A stretch of DNA of 10,884 nt from an uncultured Collinsella sp. GTDB lineage: Bacteria > Actinomycetota > Coriobacteriia > Coriobacteriales > Coriobacteriaceae. A program made the position numbers and the translations under genes. Positions within the stretch are counted from its first letter, which is position 1, and each line of letters opens with the position of its first letter. A model generated the notes under the pieces. It was not told the DNA's origin, did not search any database, and saw only the letters and a program-made list of their open reading frames with translations. Location: the NCBI GenBank assembly GCA_902465425.1, contig CABQNA010000035.1, positions 1 to 10,884 on the forward strand. The letters are read 5' to 3'. Below, in pieces: positions 6,404 to 10,884 of this stretch.

Positions 6404-6478
6404 TGGTGGGCGTTAGAAGATTTGAACTTCTGACCTCTTCCGTGTCAGGGAAGCGCTCTCCCCCTGAGCTAAACGCCC
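6404..6478 (-). tRNA. tRNA-Val (anticodon GAC)
   Basis: A complete 75-nt tRNA with encoded CCA. The acceptor stem GGGCGTT pairs perfectly with AACGCCC. The D-arm has GCTC/GAGC. The anticodon stem CTTCC/GGAAG encloses the seven-base loop CTGACAC, giving anticodon GAC, which reads GUC and GUU valine codons. The T-arm is AGAAG/CTTCT around TTCAAAT. It has its own promoter upstream and terminator downstream. No duplicate of its 3' end was noticed elsewhere in the window, so there is no sign that an integrated element uses it as an attachment site here. Confidence 0.97.
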
Positions 6479-6507
6479 GATCAAGGGTGCGCAAGCGCGC
6501 AAGGGAT

Positions 6508-6536
6508 AATATAACGGAGCCTGAACTCGGTGGCAA
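6508..6536 (-). promoter_or_regulatory. tRNA-Val promoter
   Basis: On the minus strand TTGCCA (6531-6536) and TATATT (6508-6513) are separated by exactly 17 bases, close to the vegetative sigma consensus. The -10 ends about 30 bases before the tRNA 5' end, allowing a short processed leader. Confidence 0.75.
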
Positions 6537-6767
6537 GAACATTTTTAAAAATCGCTTACATTGTGGAATTCGGGGGCTTTGCCATATCCATTTCAAAAGA
6601 GCCTGCTGCCGCGATTTGGCTGTCGCATAATGCAAGGCCATTGCGGTATCGGGCTATGGAAAGACGCTTGCGGAATTGTCCTACCGATAAGCGGACAAGC
6701 CTCCAGCTGGTGACTTCGCCGTGGTAAGGTAAGCCGAATTGTTTCCAGGCTGTTTCGGGGGAGTGGA

Positions 6768-7790
6768 ATGAGCAAAGAGTGTGTCGAGCAGGTCGAAGGC
6801 GCAGGGGCTTCGGTGCCGACGACCGATATGTCGAACATTGATGTGCCCGAGGGCACCGACGAGCTCAGCCGTAGCACCCGCCGCGCCTGGCGCGACCGCC
6901 TTAACGATGCGTCGTCGCGCAAGATGATCACGGGCGTCTTGGCTACGTTGGTGGGCGGTTCGTTTTGGGGCTTCTCGGGCACCAGCGCGAGCTTTCTGTT
7001 CGATACCTACCACGTCGACACCTTGTGGCTTATGAGCGTGCGTCAGATTCTCGCCGGTCTACTCTTTATGGCCGTGGTTGTTACGCGCGACCGCGAGCGC
7101 CTGATTAAGCTCTGGACCACACCCGCCGATCGCAAGCAGCTGCTGCTCTTTACCGCCTTTGGCCTGCTGTTCAACCAGTTTTGCTATCTTTCGGCCGTGC
7201 GCCTGACGAACGCCGGAACCGCGACGGTGCTCCAGTGCCTGCAGCTCGTTATCATCATGGGCTACGCCTGCGTGACCGATCGCCGCATGCCGCGTACTCG
7301 CGAAGTCATCGGCATTGGCCTGGCTCTGGGTGGAACCTTTTTAATTGCCACCGGCGGCGACCCTACCAGCCTGAATATCTCGCCGCTTGGCCTGGCAGCA
7401 GGTCTTATGTGTGCGGTCAGCGCCGCGTGTATGGCGGTGATTCCCGCCAAGATCCTGCCCGAATACGGTAGCCCCATCGTCACGGGCTCGGCAATGCTCA
7501 CGGCGGGCGTGGCCTCATGTGTCTTCGTGCAGCCCTGGGCGCATATGCCGGCGCTCGATGCCGCCGGTATCGAGGCGTTCGCGGTGTTCGTGGTTATCGG
7601 CTCGTTTTTTGCTTACATGCTCTATATGCAGGGCGTTAAGGACATCGGCTCGGTGCGTGCGAGCCTCATCGGAACTGTGGAGCCGGTTTCGGCGACCATC
7701 ACCAGCGCCGTTATGCTGGGCACGGTGTTTTTGCCGACCGACCTTATCGGCTTTGCCATGATCATCGTGATGATGTTCCTCACGGTGTAG
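6768..7790 (+). CDS. EamA-family (DMT superfamily) transporter
   Basis: A 340-aa integral membrane protein with about ten hydrophobic segments arranged as two EamA repeats (roughly 53-175 and 185-340). Repeat 1 opens with GGSFWGFSGTSASFLF. The second half carries EPVSATITSAVMLGT, the conserved EP-x-ATI-type motif of drug/metabolite exporters. Family members export amino acids, metabolites or drugs; the substrate cannot be read from the sequence. Unusual points are a 50-residue hydrophilic N-terminal extension before the first membrane span and a C-terminus that ends inside or just after the last span. The ATG at 6768 has GGGGGAG four bases upstream; internal methionines (21, 53) lack ribosome binding sites. 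No terminator is obvious between it and the DUF4012 gene 149 bases downstream. Confidence 0.92.
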   Translation: MSKECVEQVEGAGASVPTTDMSNIDVPEGTDELSRSTRRAWRDRLNDASSRKMITGVLATLVGGSFWGFSGTSASFLFDTYHVDTLWLMSVRQILAGLLFMAVVVTRDRERLIKLWTTPADRKQLLLFTAFGLLFNQFCYLSAVRLTNAGTATVLQCLQLVIIMGYACVTDRRMPRTREVIGIGLALGGTFLIATGGDPTSLNISPLGLAAGLMCAVSAACMAVIPAKILPEYGSPIVTGSAMLTAGVASCVFVQPWAHMPALDAAGIEAFAVFVVIGSFFAYMLYMQGVKDIGSVRASLIGTVEPVSATITSAVMLGTVFLPTDLIGFAMIIVMMFLTV

Positions 7791-7939
7791 TTGACGCCGC
7801 CGCCAAGACAGAAAAGGTGTTGTGCCGCATTTTCGCCAATTGATGTCCGTGTCTGGAGTTTAGCTGTCGATGCTCAAAATGCCATAAACTAGTAACGTTA
7901 TGGACTTTTTCATTGCGACTCAATTGCGAGGATTTCTTT

Positions 7940-10252
7940 ATGGCTGGTAATCACTTTAAGGGCGGCGATAGCGGCCGTCCTGCAGTTCCGCCGCGTCCGA
8001 ACGGGGCTGGTAAGGCCGGCACGCCGGGCGGCGCTGGACAGGGCGGTTCCGGTAAGCGCGTGTCCCCGGGCGAGACGGCGATGTTTACCGCTCTGTACGA
8101 GCAGTCTCAAAAGGCAAAAAAGACCGGCCGTGCAAGAGGGAATGTCTTTGCGGGCGGTGCAACCTCCGCGTCGCAGCCGAGCGGGGCTCCTTCGGTGCCT
8201 GCGAACAACGCAGGTGCTGCCAACGCCGCGAATGCCGCCGGCAACGTTAATGCCGGCAAGGCCGACAACAATACTCCCTCTGCCGGTGGCGCGGGGCTTA
8301 CGGGTAACCTTGGCACGATTTACACCGGCGCCTCCGAGACTGGCACGTTCGCCCGCCTGGATGATAGCGGTACCGAGTTTGCGGGCTCGGGTTCCAAGGA
8401 AGATTATTACGATTTTGGCTTGAACTACGGTAGCGACGCTTCGTCGAGTTCGACCTCTGACGGTCTGGTCCGTCATCGCCATCGCAAGGGCGAGCGCAAA
8501 AAGCGTCACACCGGCGCCATTATTGCCGCTGTAGTCGCGGTGCTTCTCGTTGCGCTTGGCGCAAGCGGCTTTATGCTGCTTAACTCGGCAAAGACCGTAA
8601 AGAGTGAAGCGAAGGAGGCTGTCGAGATCGTCGGTGGCCTTAAGGACAAGGTCACGTCGGGCGATTTTTCGACGCTGCCTGACGACGCGAAGAAGATCGA
8701 TGAGCTCTGCAACAGCATGAAGGCGGAGACCTCGAGCCCGCTGTGGACGGCGGCATCGTTTATCCCGGTGTATGGCAGTGACATCAACGCAGCCCGCACC
8801 ATGATTGATGCCCTGTCCGATGTCTCGAGCAACGCGCTGGTTCCCATGGCCGACAACCTTTCGCAGGCCACGCCCGGCAAGCTGTTCCAGGACGGCATGA
8901 TTAACGTGTCCGCGCTGCAGGCGGTCGCCGATTCGCTTTCCAGCAGCTCGAAGGTGTTCAAGAGCGCCAACGAGAAGGTCCAGGGCATTGGCGATACTCA
9001 TATTTCCCAGGTGACCGAGCTGGTCGATAAGGCCAAGGACGGCTTTGCCACCCTCAACGGCGCGGTTGACGCGGCGGAGAAGGTCGCCCCCGTCCTTCCC
9101 CAGATGCTCGGCGCCAACGGCCAGACGCGCAACTACCTTATGTACGCCATGAACAACGTCGAGATTCGTGCTTGCGGCGGCTTTGGCGGTTCGCAGGGCC
9201 TGATTTCGGTCACTGACGGCCAGATGTCGATTGGCGAGTTTGTTCCCCGCATTGGACTCAGCGAGGATGAGGCAGTCGAGAGCGTCGACGAAGAGGATGA
9301 GGCGCTGTTCGGCAACCACAGTAACCTGTACAACTCGGGCAATACCTATTCGCCTGATTGGCCCCGCAACTCGCAGCGTGTCGCCGCGCTATGGAAGTCC
9401 CAGTATGGACAGGACGTTGATGGCGTCATCGGTATCGACCCGGTGTTCCTGCAGTATCTGCTGGGCCTGGTCGGTAACGTGTCACTGCCCGACGGAACGG
9501 TTGTCGACGGCACCAACGCCGCAAAGGTCCTCATGCACGATGTGTACTGGAACTATCCGGTCGAGGAGTCTGACGGCATCTTTGCATCCGTCGCCAGCGC
9601 TGCCTTCGACAAGATCCTTGGCGGTATCGGCGATGTCGATGTTACGAAGCTTGTCAGCGCCGTCGAGCGCGGTGCCGAAGAGGGCCGCCTGATCGCTTGG
9701 ATGAGAAACGATGATGAGCAGAATGCCATCAAAGAGACGGGCATTGACGCTTCGCTGCCCGATCCGGATGATCCGAGTGCCGATCCCGTTGCCGGCGTTT
9801 ACTTTAACAACCTGAGCTTCTCCAAGCTCGACTGGTATCTGAACGCCGACACGCAGATTGGCCAGGGCGTGAAGAACGGCGACGGCACGTGCTCCTATCG
9901 CATCACCGTTACCCTGACGAACATCATGACGCAGGAGGAGGCCGGCAAGCTGCCCGACTACGTCGCGGCGAGCGCGCCCGATGCCGCGCGCGACGACGAG
10001 CGTCTGAATGTCTCACTGTTTGCCCCGACGGGCGGCAACATCAGTGACCTTACGGTTGAGGGCACCCAGTTTGGTCTTGGCGCCGCTACGTGGCATGGAA
10101 TCCCCTTCTATTCGGGTACCGTTGACCTGCATGCTGGCGAGACGACGACGATTACGTATACGCTGACCACGTCGGCCGAGGCGGGGGACAAGCCGCTTAC
10201 ACTGCGTCAGACTCCTACATGCCAGGCGGCTCGCGACAGCGCGTCGGCGTAG
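7940..10252 (+). CDS. DUF4012 membrane-anchored protein with low-complexity N-terminus
   Basis: A 770-aa protein. Residues 1-185 are Gly/Ala/Asn/Ser-rich and probably disordered, including an alternating Ala/Asn tract at 88-111. A basic stretch (RHRHRKGERKKRH) precedes one membrane span at about 193-214, so the basic N-terminus should face the cytoplasm and the rest the outside. The extracellular part carries DUF4012 features: NNVEIRACGGFGGSQGL (from residue 405), then DWPRNSQRVAALW, DVDGVIGIDPVFLQYLLG, and a C-terminal beta-rich domain. DUF4012 has no established activity; its members are common membrane-bound proteins of Gram-positive bacteria, and the glmM neighbour hints at an envelope role. 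The ATG at 7940 is preferred over the TTG at 7913 because GAGGA lies seven bases upstream. A hairpin terminator follows. Confidence 0.9.
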   Translation: MAGNHFKGGDSGRPAVPPRPNGAGKAGTPGGAGQGGSGKRVSPGETAMFTALYEQSQKAKKTGRARGNVFAGGATSASQPSGAPSVPANNAGAANAANAAGNVNAGKADNNTPSAGGAGLTGNLGTIYTGASETGTFARLDDSGTEFAGSGSKEDYYDFGLNYGSDASSSSTSDGLVRHRHRKGERKKRHTGAIIAAVVAVLLVALGASGFMLLNSAKTVKSEAKEAVEIVGGLKDKVTSGDFSTLPDDAKKIDELCNSMKAETSSPLWTAASFIPVYGSDINAARTMIDALSDVSSNALVPMADNLSQATPGKLFQDGMINVSALQAVADSLSSSSKVFKSANEKVQGIGDTHISQVTELVDKAKDGFATLNGAVDAAEKVAPVLPQMLGANGQTRNYLMYAMNNVEIRACGGFGGSQGLISVTDGQMSIGEFVPRIGLSEDEAVESVDEEDEALFGNHSNLYNSGNTYSPDWPRNSQRVAALWKSQYGQDVDGVIGIDPVFLQYLLGLVGNVSLPDGTVVDGTNAAKVLMHDVYWNYPVEESDGIFASVASAAFDKILGGIGDVDVTKLVSAVERGAEEGRLIAWMRNDDEQNAIKETGIDASLPDPDDPSADPVAGVYFNNLSFSKLDWYLNADTQIGQGVKNGDGTCSYRITVTLTNIMTQEEAGKLPDYVAASAPDAARDDERLNVSLFAPTGGNISDLTVEGTQFGLGAATWHGIPFYSGTVDLHAGETTTITYTLTTSAEAGDKPLTLRQTPTCQAARDSASA

Positions 10253-10289
10253 GGTTTTTCTGGTAGTGCAGATAATCGAGTACCATTTT

Positions 10290-10322
10290 GGGGCGGACAG
10301 GCAATCTGTCCGCCCCTATTTT
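10290..10322 (+). terminator. Strong hairpin between the DUF4012 gene and glmM
   Basis: A perfect 11-bp GC-rich stem (10290-10300 with 10306-10316) encloses loop GCAAT and is followed by TATTTTGT. It fits a Rho-independent terminator for the DUF4012 gene, though the T-run is short. It ends only 19 bases before the glmM ATG and almost touches its ribosome binding site. A glmM transcript starting upstream would have to read through it, so it may also act as a leader attenuator. GATAAT at 10271-10276 could be a -10 but has no convincing -35. Confidence 0.75.
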
Positions 10323-10335
10323 GTAAGGAGAGCGC

Positions 10336-10884
10336 ATGAAGTACTTTGGCACCGACGGCTTTCGCGGTGAGGCCAACGTTGGGCTGACGGTAGAGCACGC
10401 TTATAAGATTGGCCGTTTTGTGGGCTGGTATTACGGCGCCAACCGCGAGCGCAAGGCGCGCGTCATCGTGGGCAAGGACACACGCCGCTCGAGCTATATG
10501 TTCGAGGCGGCGCTGGTGAGCGGCCTGGTCGCGAGCGGTGCGGACGCCTATATGCTGCACGTGATCCCCACGCCGGGCGTGGCGCATCAGACCGTGGAGG
10601 GCTGCTTCGATTGCGGCATCATGATCAGTGCGAGCCACAACCCGTTTTGCGATAACGGCATTAAGCTCGTCAACAGCGACGGCTTTAAGATGGACGAGGA
10701 CGTACTGGAGCTCATCGAGGACTACATCGATGGCAAGAGCGAGGTGCCGCTGGCCACGGGCAACCACATCGGCGCCACGGTGGACTACATGCAGGGCCGC
10801 AACCGCTACATTGCTTCGCTCATCGCCAGCGCGAACTTTTCGCTGCAGGGCGTCAAGATCGGTATCGACTGCGCCAACGGCTCG
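10336..10884 (+). CDS. glmM: Phosphoglucosamine mutase, N-terminal part
   Basis: The first 183 codons; the gene runs off the right edge (family length is about 445 residues). GlmM converts glucosamine-6-phosphate to glucosamine-1-phosphate in the cytoplasm, a step toward UDP-GlcNAc for peptidoglycan and other envelope polymers. The start KYFGTDGFRGEAN is the typical GlmM signature. The active-site loop ISASHNPFCDNGIK carries the catalytic phosphoserine at S100, equivalent to S102 of E. coli GlmM. IGIDCANGS at the window edge opens the second domain. AAGGAG (10325-10330) is five bases before the ATG. The family resembles phosphomannomutases, but the FGTDGFRG start favours GlmM. Confidence 0.95.
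   Translation, partial: MKYFGTDGFRGEANVGLTVEHAYKIGRFVGWYYGANRERKARVIVGKDTRRSSYMFEAALVSGLVASGADAYMLHVIPTPGVAHQTVEGCFDCGIMISASHNPFCDNGIKLVNSDGFKMDEDVLELIEDYIDGKSEVPLATGNHIGATVDYMQGRNRYIASLIASANFSLQGVKIGIDCANGS

Noticed and set aside
6403..6630. Plus-strand open frame starting just before the tRNA
   Set aside because: Its first 25 or so codons are the antisense of tRNA-Val, a common source of spurious small proteins.
7910..9319. 469-codon minus-strand open frame opposite the DUF4012 gene
   Set aside because: The plus-strand frame has recognisable DUF4012 motifs, a membrane anchor and a ribosome binding site. The minus frame is a GC-rich shadow with Arg/Ala/Val-biased composition.
10207..10767. 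186-codon minus-strand open frame opposite glmM
   Set aside because: It is antisense to the unmistakable GlmM start and active-site loop and crosses the terminator hairpin.

Overview
The window looks like chromosomal DNA of a high-GC actinobacterium. Gene content, codon choice (G/C-rich third positions) and protein style (an M16C peptidase, a DUF4012 protein directly ahead of glmM, a DUF5710 protein) fit a Coriobacteriia gut commensal such as Collinsella. That placement is a judgement from reading, not from a search.

Left end: the first 387 codons of a large M16C (presequence-protease-like) zinc metallopeptidase run leftward off the window. To its right is a 527-bp gene-free stretch, AT-richer than its surroundings, that carries three repeat structures. 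They are a 20-bp element in three direct copies and one inverted copy, a hyphenated palindrome, and a 68-bp block duplicated 165 bp apart. Each 68-bp block is built from a 9-10 bp TGAGAGATA-type motif on both strands. The second block ends about 50 bp before an AlbA_2 (Schlafen-type)/HATPase/winged-helix protein, which suggests a multi-site operator for that gene.

Middle (3.2-6.2 kb): a mosaic of small accessory genes on alternating strands, apparently each its own transcription unit. They are an unrecognised 163-aa protein, an HNH_2-type endonuclease with a long uncharacterised N-terminal region, a 94-aa double-CxxC zinc-ribbon-like protein, and a DUF5710 protein with two CxxC pairs. No methyltransferase, integrase or transposase is visible. 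A defence island is therefore possible but not demonstrated.

Right part: a complete tRNA-Val(GAC) on the minus strand with an encoded CCA, a near-consensus promoter and an intrinsic terminator. After it come three plus-strand genes: an EamA/DMT-family transporter, a 770-aa DUF4012 membrane-anchored protein with a long low-complexity N-terminal region, and, after a strong hairpin, the start of glmM (phosphoglucosamine mutase, UDP-GlcNAc synthesis). The DUF4012/glmM adjacency suggests a cell-envelope setting.

Best candidates for something undescribed are the duplicated TGAGAGATA array with its AlbA_2 gene and the 20-bp repeat element beside it.
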